Source: Eutreptiella sp. 'Long Island Sound 2002'
Lineage: Eukaryota > Euglenozoa > Euglenophyceae > Eutreptiales > Eutreptiaceae
Direction of reading: 5' to 3'
Length of the DNA: 64,000 nt
Assembly (NCBI GenBank): GCA_964036045.1
Contig: OZ038381.1
Coordinates: forward strand, 107,823,367-107,887,366
Shown here: one piece after another, positions 33,601 through 44,900 of the stretch
Layout: each line of letters opens with the position of its first letter
Position numbering within the stretch: position 1 is the first letter of the stretch
The notes under the pieces: generated by a model
What the model was told of the DNA's origin: nothing
The model's database searches: none
The model's input: only the letters and a program-made list of their open reading frames with translations
Translations under genes and position numbers: made by a program

Positions 33601-35126
33601 TGACACAGGGAAGTCAAGCCGCACGTGCAGAGTAGCCACCGTTTCCCTTCGTTTGGCCGTTTTGAATGTGTTCTAGGGCTTTTTAAGCCCAAAAATGGCT
33701 GTTTTTGGCCCTAAAGTGCAGTTTTTGAAAGCGAGGTCCGCCACTTGCAAATCCCGTTCCCGGCCGCCACCGTTGAGTTTCTTGCTCAAACTTTGTGTGA
33801 TTGTACTTCACACCCATAGGTATCATCCACCAAAATTTCACCCGAATCTGAACCCCCACGACGGAGTTCTACTTTTTACCCATTTCGCGCGTGCTGCTGC
33901 TTGCTGCTTGCTGCTGCTTGCTGCTGCTGCTGCTAAACCTGGTAGGTCCACCCTAGACACTAAAAAGGGTTATAAAACCAAGACTGGTTCCACCAGCTCG
34001 GTGACCCTAATCAAGACTGAATATTGGGACCGAGCTGGTGGGGGAGGGAACATTAGCTATGACTGGTGAAGGACATCAAGAATGATTCACACATTGATGG
34101 CTCTTAACAAAGTGAAATCAGCTTGCAAGTCAACCCCATCACCACGAGGCCCACTTTCAAGGCTTTTGTTGGACTTGTGAGGCGCCAAAATGCCCCAAAA
34201 TGGGCTCAAAATGGGCTCATTTCACCCGTTTGTGCACCCCAAATGGTCTAGGATGATTTTTGGAAAAACGCGTTTTTGACCCATTCTTGACCCATTTCTG
34301 GTCCCAAAACAGCCTTTTTTCAAGGCATTTTGGGATTTTCGGAGGACCAAAATGGGCCACCACAAGCTCAAAATGGTCCAAAAACACTTGTTTTAGCGTC
34401 GCACATGGTCTAGGATCATTTTTGAGAAAAGTCATCCTTTTGCCCCTACTGGACCCTAATGACCCATTTGGGCACCCACCTGTTTGGGCTTGAGCTTGCA
34501 GCTTGCCGCAGCCTAGTGGGCCTAAGTACAAGGGTGTAGGTGTCCGTTTGGGCAATTCTAAGGGGTGGAAACCACAAAAAGTGGGGGGTTGCGGGTGGAG
34601 TAGGTGCCCTCGGAATCGCATTTTGAGCCATGTAGCCAAAGATATGGCCTATTCTTGGTTTGTGGCTGTTGGCATTTGAAGCTTCTGGGGGCCTTTTTGG
34701 GCCGTTTCCGGGACATGTCATGGAGTTAGAGGGCGGCAAAGAGCTCGTTGACACAGGGAAGTCAAGCCGCACGTGGAGTGTACCCACCGTTTCCCTTCGC
34801 TTGGCCGTTTTGAATGTGTTCTAGGGCTTTTTAAGCCCAAAAATGGCTCTTTTTGGCCCTAAAGTGCAGTTTTTGAAAGCGAGGTCCGCCACTTGCAAAT
34901 CCCGTTCCCGGCCGCCACCGTTGAGTTTCTTGCTCAAACTTTGTGTGATTGTACTTCACACCCATAGGTATCATCCACCAAAATTTCACCCGAATCTGAA
35001 CCCCCACGACGGAGTTCTGATTTTTACCCATTTCGCGCGTGCTGCTGCTTGCTGCTTGCTGCTTGCTGCTTGCTGCTTGCTGCTGCTGCTAAACCCGGTA
35101 GGTCCACCCTAGACACTAAAAAGGGT

Positions 35127-35133
35127 TATAAAA
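35127..35133 (+). promoter_or_regulatory. TATA-like box upstream of telomere-like tract
   Basis: TATAAAA occurs in every satellite unit. Here its end lies 27 bp before the CCCTAA tract, the distance at which a TATA-directed start would fall. Whether it is active is unknown. Confidence 0.3.
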
Positions 35134-35160
35134 CCGAGACTGGTTCCACCAGCTCGGTGA

Positions 35161-35239
35161 CCCTAACCCTAGGGCTAGACCTAACACTAGGGCTAACCCT
35201 AACCCTAGGGCTAACCTTAACCCTAACCTTAACCCTAAT
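35161..35239. repeat. Interstitial telomere-like tract 1
   Basis: 79 bases of degenerate CCCTAA, CCTTAA and CCCTAGGGCTAA, including short inverted CCCTAGGG joints. It sits exactly where other units have only GACCCCAATC or GACCCTAATC, between the arms CCAGCTCGG and CCGAGCTGG. Confidence 0.9.
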
Positions 35240-36803
35240 CAAGACTGAATATTGGGACCGAGCTGGTGGGGGAGGGAACATTAGATATGACTGGTGAGGG
35301 TCATCAAGAATGATTCACACATTGATGGCTCTTGACAAAGTGAAATCAGCTTGCAAGTCAACCCCATCACCACGAGGCCCACTTTCAAGGCTTTTTGGAC
35401 TTGTGAGGGGCCAAAATACCCCAAAATGGGCTCAAAATGGGCTCATTTCACCCGTTTGCGCACCCCGAATGGTCTAGGATGAGGTTTGGAAAAATGCGTT
35501 TTTGACCCATTCTTGACCCATTTCTGGTCCCAAAACAGCCCATTTTCAAGGCATTTTGGGATTTTGGGAGGACCAAAATGGGCCACCACAACCTCAAAAC
35601 AGTCCAAAAACACTTGTTTTAGCATCACACATGGTGTAGGATCATTTTTGAGAAAAGTCATCCTTTTGCCCCTATTGGACCCTAATGACCCATTTGGGCA
35701 CCCACCTGTTTGGGCTTGAGCTTACACCAATGAGTCACACATTGAAGGCCGTTGATAGAGTGGAATCAGCTTGCAAGTGATCCACATCACCACAAGGCCC
35801 ACTTTCAAGGCTTTTTTGGACTTCTGAGGGGCCAAATTCCCCCAAAATGGGCTCAAAATGGGCTCATTTCACCCATTGGTGCATCCCAAATGGTCTCGGA
35901 TGAGTCTTGGAAAAATGTGTTTTTGACCCATTTTTGACCCATTTTTGGTCCCAAAACAGCCCATTTTCAAGGCATTTTGGGATTTTCGGAGGACCAAAAT
36001 GGGCCACCACAAGCTCAAAATGGTCCAAAAACACTTGTTTTAGCGTCGCACATGGTCTAGGATCATTTTTGAGAAAAGTCATCCTTTTGCCCCTATTGGA
36101 CCCTAATGACCCATTTGGGCACCCACCTGTTTGGGCTTGAGCTTGCAGCTTGCCGCAGCCCAGTGGGCCTAAGTACGAGGGTGTAGGTGTCCGTTTGGGC
36201 AATTCTAAGGGGTGGAAACCACAAAAAGTGGGGGGTTGCGGGTGGAGTAGGTGCCCTCGGAATCGCATTTTGAGCCATGTAGCCAAAGATATGGCCTATT
36301 CTTGGTTTGTGGCTTTCGGCATTTGAAGCTTCTGGGGGCCTTTTTGGGCCGTTTCCGGGACATGTCATGGAGTTAGAGGGCGGCAAAAAGCTCGTTGACA
36401 CAGGGAAGTCAAGCCGCACGTGCAGAGTAGCCACCGTTTCCCTTCGTTTGGCCGTTTTGAATGTGTTCTAGGGCTTTTTAAGCCCAAAAATGGCTGTTTT
36501 TGGCCCTAAAGTGCAGTTTTTGAAAGCGAGGTCCGCCACTTGCAAATCCCGTTCCCGGCCGCCACCGTTGAGTTTCTTGCTCAAACTTTGTGTGATTGTA
36601 CTTCACACCCATAGGTATCATCCACCAAAATTTCACCCGAATCTGAACCCCCACGACGGAGTTCTACTTTTTACCCATTTCGCGCGTGCTGCTGCTTGCT
36701 GCTTGCTGCTGCTTGCTGCTGCTGCTGCTAAACGTGGTAGGTCCACCCTAGACACTAAAAAGGGTTATAAAACCAAGACTGGTTCCACCAGCTTGGTGAC
36801 CCT

Positions 36804-39599
36804 AATCAAGACTGAATATTGGGACCGAGCTGGTGGGGGAGGGAACATTAGCTATGACTGGTGAAGGACATCAAGAATGATTCACACATTGATGGCTCTT
36901 AACAAAGTGAAATCAGCTTGCAAGTCAACCCCATCACCACGAGGCCCACTTTCAAGGCTTTTGTTGGACTTGTGAGGCGCCAAAATGCCCCAAAATGGGC
37001 TCAAAATGGGCTCATTTCACCCGTTTGTGCACCCCAAATGGTCTAGGATGATTTTTGGAAAAACGCGTTTTTGACCCATTCTTGACCCATTTCTGGTCCC
37101 AAAACAGCCTTTTTTCAAGGCATTTTGGGATTTTCGGAGGACCAAAATGGGCCACCACAAGCTCAAAATGGTCCAAAAACACTTGTTTTAGCGTCGCACA
37201 TGGTCTAGGATCATTTTTGAGAAAAGTCATCCTTTTGCCCCTACTGGACCCTAATGACCCATTTGGGCACCCACCTGTTTGGGCTTGAGCTTGCAGCTTG
37301 CCGCAGCCTAGTGGGCCTAAGTACAAGGGTGTAGGCGTCCGTTTGGGCAATTCTAAGGGGTGGAAACCACAAAAAGTGGGGGGTTGCGGGTGGAGTAGGT
37401 GCCCTCGGAATCGCATTTTGAGCCATGTAGCCAAAGATATGGCCTATTCTTGGTTTGTGGCTGTTGGCATTTGAAGCTTCTGGGGGCCTTTTTGGGCCGT
37501 TTCCGGGACATGTCATGGAGTTAGAGGGCGGCAAAGAGCTCGTTGACACAGGGAAGTCAAGCCGCACGTGGAGTGTACCCACCGTTTCCCTTCGCTTGGC
37601 CGTTTTGAATGTGTTCTAGGGCTTTTTAAGCCCAAAAATGGCTCTTTTTGGCCCTAAAGTGCAGTTTTTGAAAGCGAGGTCCGCCACTTGCAAATCCCGT
37701 TCCCGGCCGCCACCGTTGAGTTTCTTGCTCAAACTTTGTGTGATTGTACTTCACACCCATAGGTATCATCCACCAAAATTTCACCCGAATCTGAACCCCC
37801 ACGACGGAGTTCTGATTTTTACCCATTTCGCGCGTGCTGCTGCTTGCTGCTTGCTGCTTGCTGCTTGCTGCTTGCTGCTGCTGCTAAACCCGGTAGGTCC
37901 ACCCTAGACACTAAAAAGGGTTATAAAACCGAGACTGGTTCCACCAGCTCGGTGACCCTAACCCTAGGGCTAGACCTAACACTAGGGCTAACCCTAACCC
38001 TAGGGCTAACCTTAACCCTAACCTTAACCCTAATCAAGACTGAATATTGGGACCGAGCTGGTGGGGGAGGGAACATTAGATATGACTGGTGAGGGTCATC
38101 AAGAATGATTCACACATTGATGGCTCTTGACAAAGTGAAATCAGCTTGCAAGTCAACCCCATCACCACGAGGCCCACTTTCAAGGCTTTTTGGACTTGTG
38201 AGGGGCCAAAATACCCCAAAATGGGCTCAAAATGGGCTCATTTCACCCGTTTGCGCACCCCGAATGGTCTAGGATGAGGTTTGGAAAAATGCGTTTTTGA
38301 CCCATTCTTGACCCATTTCTGGTCCCAAAACAGCCCATTTTCAAGGCATTTTGGGATTTTGGGAGGACCAAAATGGGCCACCACAACCTCAAAACAGTCC
38401 AAAAACACTTGTTTTAGCATCACACATGGTGTAGGATCATTTTTGAGAAAAGTCATCCTTTTGCCCCTATTGGACCCTAATGACCCATTTGGGCACCCAC
38501 CTGTTTGGGCTTGAGCTTACACCAATGAGTCACACATTGAAGGCCGTTGATAGAGTGGAATCAGCTTGCAAGTGATCCACATCACCACAAGGCCCACTTT
38601 CAAGGCTTTTTTGGACTTCTGAGGGGCCAAATTCCCCCAAAATGGGCTCAAAATGGGCTCATTTCACCCATTGGTGCATCCCAAATGGTCTCGGATGAGT
38701 CTTGGAAAAATGTGTTTTTGACCCATTTTTGACCCATTTTTGGTCCCAAAACAGCCCATTTTCAAGGCATTTTGGGATTTTGGGAGGACCAAAATGGGCC
38801 ACCACAAGCTCAAAATGGTCCAAAAACACTTGTTTTAGCATCACACATGGTGTAGGATCATTTTTGAAAAAAGTCATCCTTTTGCCCCTACTGGACCCTG
38901 TTGACCCATTTCGGCACCCACCGGTTTGGGCTTGAGCTTGCAGCTTGCCGCAGCCTGCGGGGGCTATGTATGGGGGTCTAGGCGTTCGTTTCGGCAATTC
39001 TGAGGGGTGGAAACCACAAAAAGTGGGGGGTTGCGGGTGGAGTAGGTGCCCTCGGAATCGCGTTTTGGACCATGTAGCCAAAGATATGGCCTGTACTTGG
39101 TTTGTGGCTGTCGCCAGCCAATCTGCACAAAATTTGGGGCTTCTGAGGTCTTTTTGGGCCGTTTCAAGGACATATGGTGGAGTTAGAGGGCCGCAAAGAG
39201 CTCGTTGACACAGGAAAGTCAAGCTGCACGTGCAATGTACCCACCGTTTCCCTTTGTTTGGCCGTTTTGAATGGGTTGTAGGGCTTTTTTGGCCCAAAAA
39301 TGGCTGTTTTGGCCCTAAACTGCAGTTTTTGAAACTGAGGTCCGCCACTTGCAACAGCTGTTCACGGCCGCCACTGTTGAGTTTCTTGCTCATACTTTGT
39401 AGGGTTGTCCCTCACACCCATAGGTATCATTCACCAAAATTTCAGCCGAATCTGAACCCCCACGACGGAGTTCTGATTTTTCCCCATTTCGCGCGTGCTG
39501 CTGCTTGCTTACTGCTGCTTGCTGTTGCTTGCTGCTGCTGCTGCTAAACCTGGTAGGTCCACCCTAGACACTAAAAAGGGTTATAAAACCAAGACTGGT
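36804..39599. repeat. 2795-bp higher-order unit, second copy
   Basis: Repeats the first copy nearly exactly up to about 38780, then diverges clearly (TGTATGGGGGTCTAGG instead of AGTACGAGGGTGTAGG). The divergent part is probably an old edge unit rather than part of the recent duplication. Confidence 0.8.
37956..38034. repeat. Interstitial telomere-like tract 2
   Basis: Same sequence as 35161-35239, 2795 bp downstream, copied as part of the higher-order duplication. Confidence 0.9.
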
Positions 39600-39615
39600 T
39601 CCACTCGCTCGGTGA

Positions 39616-39805
39616 CCCTAACCCTAACCCCCCCCCCCCTCACCCCATCCGACACCCCCGTGACCCCCGGCCAGACCCCCCCCCGACCCCGGCAGGACCC
39701 CCCCAGACACCCGGTAGGACCCCCCCCGACCCCCAGCCGGACCCCCCCCCGGCCGGACCCCCCCCGACCCCCGGCCGGACCCCCCCCCAACTCTACCCCC
39801 CCCGA
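39616..39805. repeat. CCCTAACCCTAA end tract and C-rich decay
   Basis: The last satellite unit ends at CCCTAACCCTAACCCC, which passes into a C-rich imperfect repeat of the type GACCCCCCGGCC. The array is thus bordered by telomere-like sequence at both ends. The C-rich part is open in one frame as proline-rich repeats but is not taken as a gene. Confidence 0.75.
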
Positions 39806-39862
39806 GTTTGGACAGATAGCTGGGGGGTATGTCCCATCAGGACCAGTTGTAGTCGCCCCCCC

Positions 39863-40552
39863 GTGGCCTCCTGCATGCGGAGCTCCAAGAGCGGCGGGTC
39901 CAGTGGCAAGGTGGGCCGGCCCCGCAAGGCACCCAAACTTCTCGCCAAGTTGGGTGGCCAGCCCTCCAGTGCAAAGCCTCTGCCGGCAACGCAGGTGGAT
40001 GCTTGGGTGGTGGCGCAGGCGGGGGCCATGCTCGAGTGGCAGAAGCGGGCGGTGGCGGCGGAGGGGGAGGTTCTCCACCTGCGAGGCAAGCTACACGAGG
40101 CAGAGCAGCGGGCGAAGGAGGCGGAGCGGCGGGCAACGGCGGCGGAGCGGGACCGGGACCATCTCCGGCCGCAGGCCCGCAAATCCAAGCCGAAGGCGGG
40201 CGCAGGGGCAACAGCAGGCAGAGCAGACGAAAGGGGGGGGGGGCAGGGGCGGGGGGGGGGCAGTACGAGATACCTTATGGCGGGGAGCCAGGCCTGGAAG
40301 GCCCGGGCAACGAAGGCGAAGGGGGAGCTCTCAGCAGTGGCCGCCACCGCGCGCCTGCTGCTTTCCTAGAGGGACGGGCCGACCTTCGAGTCGCTGGTGC
40401 CGGGGTTTCAAGCTGCCTTGGACAGCCATGACAATGTTCACAGGCGATACCCGGGGTTCGCCCTGGTGGAAGCCGCCACTAACCGAGCCTTCGAGCTCCC
40501 CCCCCAGCCGCCCGCAGCCCATGGGTCTAGGACCTCCACAAACGCGTCCCCG
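39863..40552 (+). CDS. AT-hook and coiled-coil protein, interrupted by TAG
   Basis: The frame begins MASCMRSSKSGG and contains GKVGRPRKAPK, an AT-hook core (GRP with basic flanks), then a helix rich in Ala/Glu/Arg (AEQRAKEAERRATAAERDRD) predicted to form a coiled coil. A basic, glycine-rich stretch follows, then SQAWKARATKAKGELSAVAA. A TAG at 40367-40369 breaks it, but the same frame reads on as GPTFESLVPGFQAALDSHDN and PGFALVEAATNRAFELPPQP, which is clearly protein-like. The true start could be further upstream. DNA binding is inferred from the AT-hook only. The locus lies between the two big satellites, so an element origin is possible. Confidence 0.4.
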
Positions 40553-40883
40553 TAGTGTCACCCTGCGAACGGCCTCTTTAACCATTGTAATTTGCAACGG
40601 GGCCGACCACTGTCCTGATCGTGCCGCGAAATTTGCGCCTTTGCGTGATTTCATGCAAATGCGCAAACAACTCAGCTGACCACTGTCCTGAGGTTCATGC
40701 GGACTTCGCGAAATTCGCGCCAGTTTGTATAGTATTTGTGTCTAGTGCTGGTTCCCAACGCATGGGGTGGTTGTACAATTTTTTTGTTGTGCGGTGTTTG
40801 CCAATGGGGCTGATTTTCTATGACTCCCTCGACACTGCAAATTGACATGCATGGCATATTGCCTATTGTCAGTGTTTTTTGTC
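40553..40883 (+). other. Spacer with CGCGAAATT-type inverted motifs
   Basis: No coding frame is convincing. It contains several TTCGCG/CGCGAAA motifs (40622-40640, 40712-40731) like those at 12571 and 14501, and a short duplication of GACCACTGTCCTGA (near 40605 and 40678). Confidence 0.4.
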
Positions 40884-41956
40884 ATGGGACGTGGGAGTGG
40901 CAACAAGGGGAAGCGGGCCTTTGCCCATATCAAGTCCAGGCAGCACCGGGCCCGCCGCTTGAGGACATTACAGGACGTTGTCTCGGGGGACCTAGGAGCC
41001 GAGTATCTGGTGAAGCACCTCCCCGACACGGGCCAGATTGTCGTGACGCCGGTAGACGGGGGTGAGGAGTGGTGCTCTGCCCACCGCACCATCCATGTTG
41101 CCGAAGACCGTCGCCGCGGTGTGGCGCATCCGGTCGCTGCACCTGTCCAGGACGGAGGGGGAGTACCTCACACCCCATCTAGTGGAGGGGGTACCCTGGG
41201 CGGACGTGTGGGTCACCATGCAGCAGCGTTCGCAGCCCACGTCGGAGGGATTTGTAGCCAAGACGGAGGATGACACGGAGCTATACGGAGCCTGCTGCCC
41301 GTTACCGGCGCGGTTGCAACACCTCTACCGTTGCCGACCAGTTGAACCTGCCCACGTCCAACAACCGGGCAATCCAAGGCTGCATTGGATGCCACTAGCA
41401 GTGGCCATCGTATGTGCATTGCACCCTCGGGGGAACCGGTAGCCCCGATCAACTAGCAAGCTGGTGGCTACTAGGGGGTAGTGAGGAGTGGGCGATCTTG
41501 TACGCGGCTGCTCAAGAGGTTGACTTCGAGGAACAGTGGGATGCTAGTGAGGTTGTCTTCCAAGATACTTCCTGTGCTAACCGGGAAACACTTTTTTTCC
41601 TCTATGCCGATTGCAAGGCACAAATTTTCACGGCTAATTGCAAAATTTTTAAAGCCAAGGTCTCACAAGCCATGGTGTGTTGGGTTTGCGGCCGCAATAG
41701 GGCAAACTGCCTTGCCGAATTCGGCCTGGAAGCCACCATTGACGGGTGGTGGGAGGTTGTGCTCCCCATGGGAGCCATATATGTACACATCCCGGCCAAA
41801 CGTCGCATTCCCCACTACTGGTTGCACGGGGTGCTGCAGGTAACTATTTGTGGTATTTCCGGCATGAGGGATGCGGTGTCGGCTGCCACCGCCAAGTCCG
41901 CAGCGGTCGTTATCCGCAATTTAGTGTACCAGGAATGCGGTGAATCTGGACCATGA
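40884..41956 (+). CDS. Unknown basic/Cys-containing protein, frame-broken
   Basis: Starts at ATG 40884 with MGRGSGNKGKRAFAHIKSRQ, followed by RTLQDVVSGDLGAEYLVKHL. Near 41060 the coding frame changes (KTVAAVWRIRSLHLSRTEGE, PWADVWVTMQQRSQPTSEGF), and again near 41420 (SWWLLGGSEEWAILYAAAQE, AMVCWVCGRNRANCLAEFGL, GWWEVVLPMGAIYVHIPAKR). CWVC and the downstream Cys could form a small metal site. Each change could be an intron or an indel; GGGG/GTGAGG at about 41060 is one possible donor. The last residues (about 41921-41956) are encoded by the first hairpin-satellite sequence, so the natural C-terminus is lost or the satellite has invaded the gene. No family recognised. Confidence 0.35.
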
Positions 41957-44900
41957 AGTATACACTATTGTATAGGGGATGTGGTAATCCTTGGAGGGTT
42001 TAGACCCTTCCAGGATTCACCGCATGACGGATACACTAGTGTACAGGAGATGCGGTGAATCCTTGGAGGGTGTAGACCCTTCAAGGATGCACCGCATGAC
42101 GGATACACTAGTGTACAAGTGCTGCGGTGAATCCTTGAAGGGTGTACACCCTTCAAGGATTCACCGCACGAGGTATAATGTAGAAGTGTGCAGGTGATGC
42201 CGTGCATCCTTGAACGTTGTAGACCCTTCGTAGATTCACAGCATGAGGTACACAGTAGTGTATAGGTAATGCCGTGAATCCTTGGAGGGTTAAGACCCTT
42301 GAACAATTCACCGCATGAGGTATTCATGAGTGTACAGGGGATGCGGTGAATCATTGGCCGTGTAGACCCTTCAAGGATTGACCGCATGAGTAGTGTTCAA
42401 GGGATGTGGTGAATCATTGGAGGGTGTAGACCCTGCAAGGATGCACCGCATGACGGATACACTAGTGTAGAAGTGATGCTGTGAACCCTTGAAGGGTGTA
42501 CACCCTTCAAGGATTCACTGCATGAGGCATACACTAGAGGCGAGCAGGTGATGCTGTGAATCCTTGAACGGTGTAGACCTTCCAGGATTCACCGCATGAG
42601 GTACACATTAGTGTAGAGGTGATGCTATGAATCCTTGGAGAGTGTACACCCTTGAACGATTCACCGCATGAGGTATACATGAGTGTACAGGGGATGCGGT
42701 GAATCCTTGGAGGGTTTAGACCCTTCAAGGATTCACTGCATGAGTAGTGTACAGGGGATGTGGTGAATCCTTGGAGGGTTTAGACCCTGCAATGATTCAC
42801 CGCATGGGATATACGGTAGTGTGCAAATGCTGCGGTGAATCTTTGGAGGGTGTAGACCCTGCAAGGATTCACCGGATAACGTATACACTAGTGTACAAGT
42901 GATGCGGTGAATCGTTGGAGGGTGTAGACCCTTCAAGGATTGACCGCATGAGGTATACACTAGTGTACAAGGGACGTGGTAATCCTTGGAGGGTGTATAC
43001 CCTTCCAGCATTCACCGCATGACGTATACATTAGTGTACAGGTGGTGCGGTGAATCATTGGAGGGTGTAGACCCTTCAAGATTTGCCGCATGAGGTATAC
43101 ACTAGTGTACAGGGGATGCGGTGAATCCTTGGAGCGTGTAGACCCTTCCAGGATTCAACGCATGAGATACGCACTAGTGTACAGTGATGCCGTGAATCCT
43201 TGGAGGGTGTAGACCCTTGAACAATTCACCGCATGAGGTATACATGAGTGTACAGGGGAAGCGGTGAATCCTTGGCCGTGTAGACCCTTCAAGGATTGAC
43301 CGCATGAGTAGTGTGCAAGGGATGTGGTGAATCATTGGAGGGTGTAGACCCTGCAAGGATGCACCGCATGACGGATACACTAGTGTAGAAGTGATGAGGT
43401 GAATCCTTGAAGGGTGTACACCCTTCAAGGATTCACTGCATGAGGCATACACTAGAGGTGAGCAGGTGATGCTTTGAATCCTTGAACGGTGTAGACCTTC
43501 CAGGATTCACCGCATGAGGTACACATTAGTGTACAGGTGATGCTGTGAATCTTTGGAGGGTGCAGACCCTTGAACGATTCACCGCATGAGGTATACATGA
43601 GTGTACAGGGGATGCGGTGAATCCTTGGAGGGTGTAGACCCTTCAAGGATTCACCGCATGAGTAGTGTACACGGGATGTGGTGAATCCTTGGAGGGTTTA
43701 GACCCTGCAATGATTCACCGCATAGGATATACGGTAGTGTGCAGATGATGTGGTGAATCTTTGGAGGGTGTAGACCCTGCAGGTTTCAGGGGATGACGTA
43801 TACACTAGTGTACAAGTGCTGCAGTGAATCCTTGGAGGGTGTAGGCCCGTCAAGGATTGCCCGCAAGAGGTATACACTAGTGTACAAGGGATGTGGTATG
43901 CCTTGGAGGGTTTAGACCCTTCCAGGATTCACCGCATATCGTATACACTAGTGTACAGGTGATACGGTGAATCATTGGAGGGTGTAGACCCTTCAAGATT
44001 TCAACGCATGAGGTATACACTAGTCTAGAGGGGAGACGGTGAATCTCTGGAGGGTGTAGACCCTTCCAGGATTCAACGCATGAGGTATACAGTAGTGTAC
44101 AGGTGATGCCGTGAATCCTTGGAGAGTGTAGACCCTGCATGGATGCACGGCATGACAGATACATTAGTGTACAAGTGATGCGGTGAATCCTTGGAGGGTG
44201 TAGACCCTTCCAAGATCCGCCGCATGAGGTACACATTAGTGTAAAGGTGATGTTGTGAATCCTTGGAGGGTGTAGACCCTTGAACGATTCACCGAATGAG
44301 GTATACACGAGTGTAAAGGGGATGCAGTGAATCTTCGGCCGTGTACACCCCTCAAGGATTCACCGTTGAGGTCTACACTACTGTACAGGGGATGTAGTAT
44401 TCCTTGGAGGGTTTAGACCCTTGCAGGATTCACCGCATGATGTGTACATTAGTGTACACGTGATGCGGTGAATCATTGGAGGGTGTAGACCCTTCAAGGC
44501 TTCACCGCATGAGGTATACATTAGTGTACAGGGGATGCGGTGCATCATTCATTGGAAGGTGTAGATCTTCAAGGATTCATGGCATGAGTAGTGTACAGGG
44601 GATGTGGTGAATCCTTGGAGGGTGTAGACCCTTCAAGGATGCACCGCATGACGGATACACTAGTGTACAGGTGATGCGGTGAATCTTTGAAGGGTGTAGA
44701 CCCTTCAAGGATTCACTGCATGAGGTATACACTAGAGGTGTGCAGGTGATGCCGTGCATCCTTGAACGGTGTAGACCCTTCATAGATTCACCGCGTGAGG
44801 TACACATTATTGTACAGGTGATGCAGTGAATCCTTGAAGGGTGTAGACCCTTGAACGATTCACCGCATGAGGTATACATGAGTGTACAGGGGATGCGGTG

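Larger units (their letters stand above)
34009..36803. repeat. 2795-bp higher-order unit, first copy
   Basis: One 1226-bp unit enlarged by a CCCTAA tract is followed by a composite unit. In the composite, a truncated copy joins another at about 35725 (a 421-bp step). The whole 2795-bp arrangement is repeated immediately downstream. Confidence 0.85.
15636..39615. repeat. Tandem array of a 1148-bp satellite
   Basis: Seventeen full units follow head to tail from 15636 to about 35234, with spacing of 1148 or 1149 bp and near identity. Each unit holds a CTG/CTTGCTG microsatellite of variable length, a TATAAAA box, an inverted repeat (CCAGCTCGG / CCGAGCTGG) around the CCCTAA-insertion point, and an internal diverged duplication (two copies of ATGGTCTAGGAT about 160 bp apart). 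Identical open frames recur in every unit (77, 113, 124 and 160 codons on both strands) because the DNA is nearly identical, which is not evidence of coding. Shared variants show exchange between units: GCATATTGGG occurs in the copies near 21385, 22535 and 25980, and GGGCTGTTTCC near 23215 and 26662. Units at the right edge are the most diverged. Confidence 0.95.

Noticed and set aside
15844-38893. Recurrent open frames of 77, 113, 124 and 160 codons in each 1148-bp unit
   Set aside because: They recur because units are nearly identical DNA. They overlap on both strands, are truncated by single changes in some units, and match no domain.
39616-39805. Proline-rich protein encoded by the C-rich tract
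   Set aside because: The frame is open only because C runs lack stops; it starts in satellite sequence and has no conserved segment.
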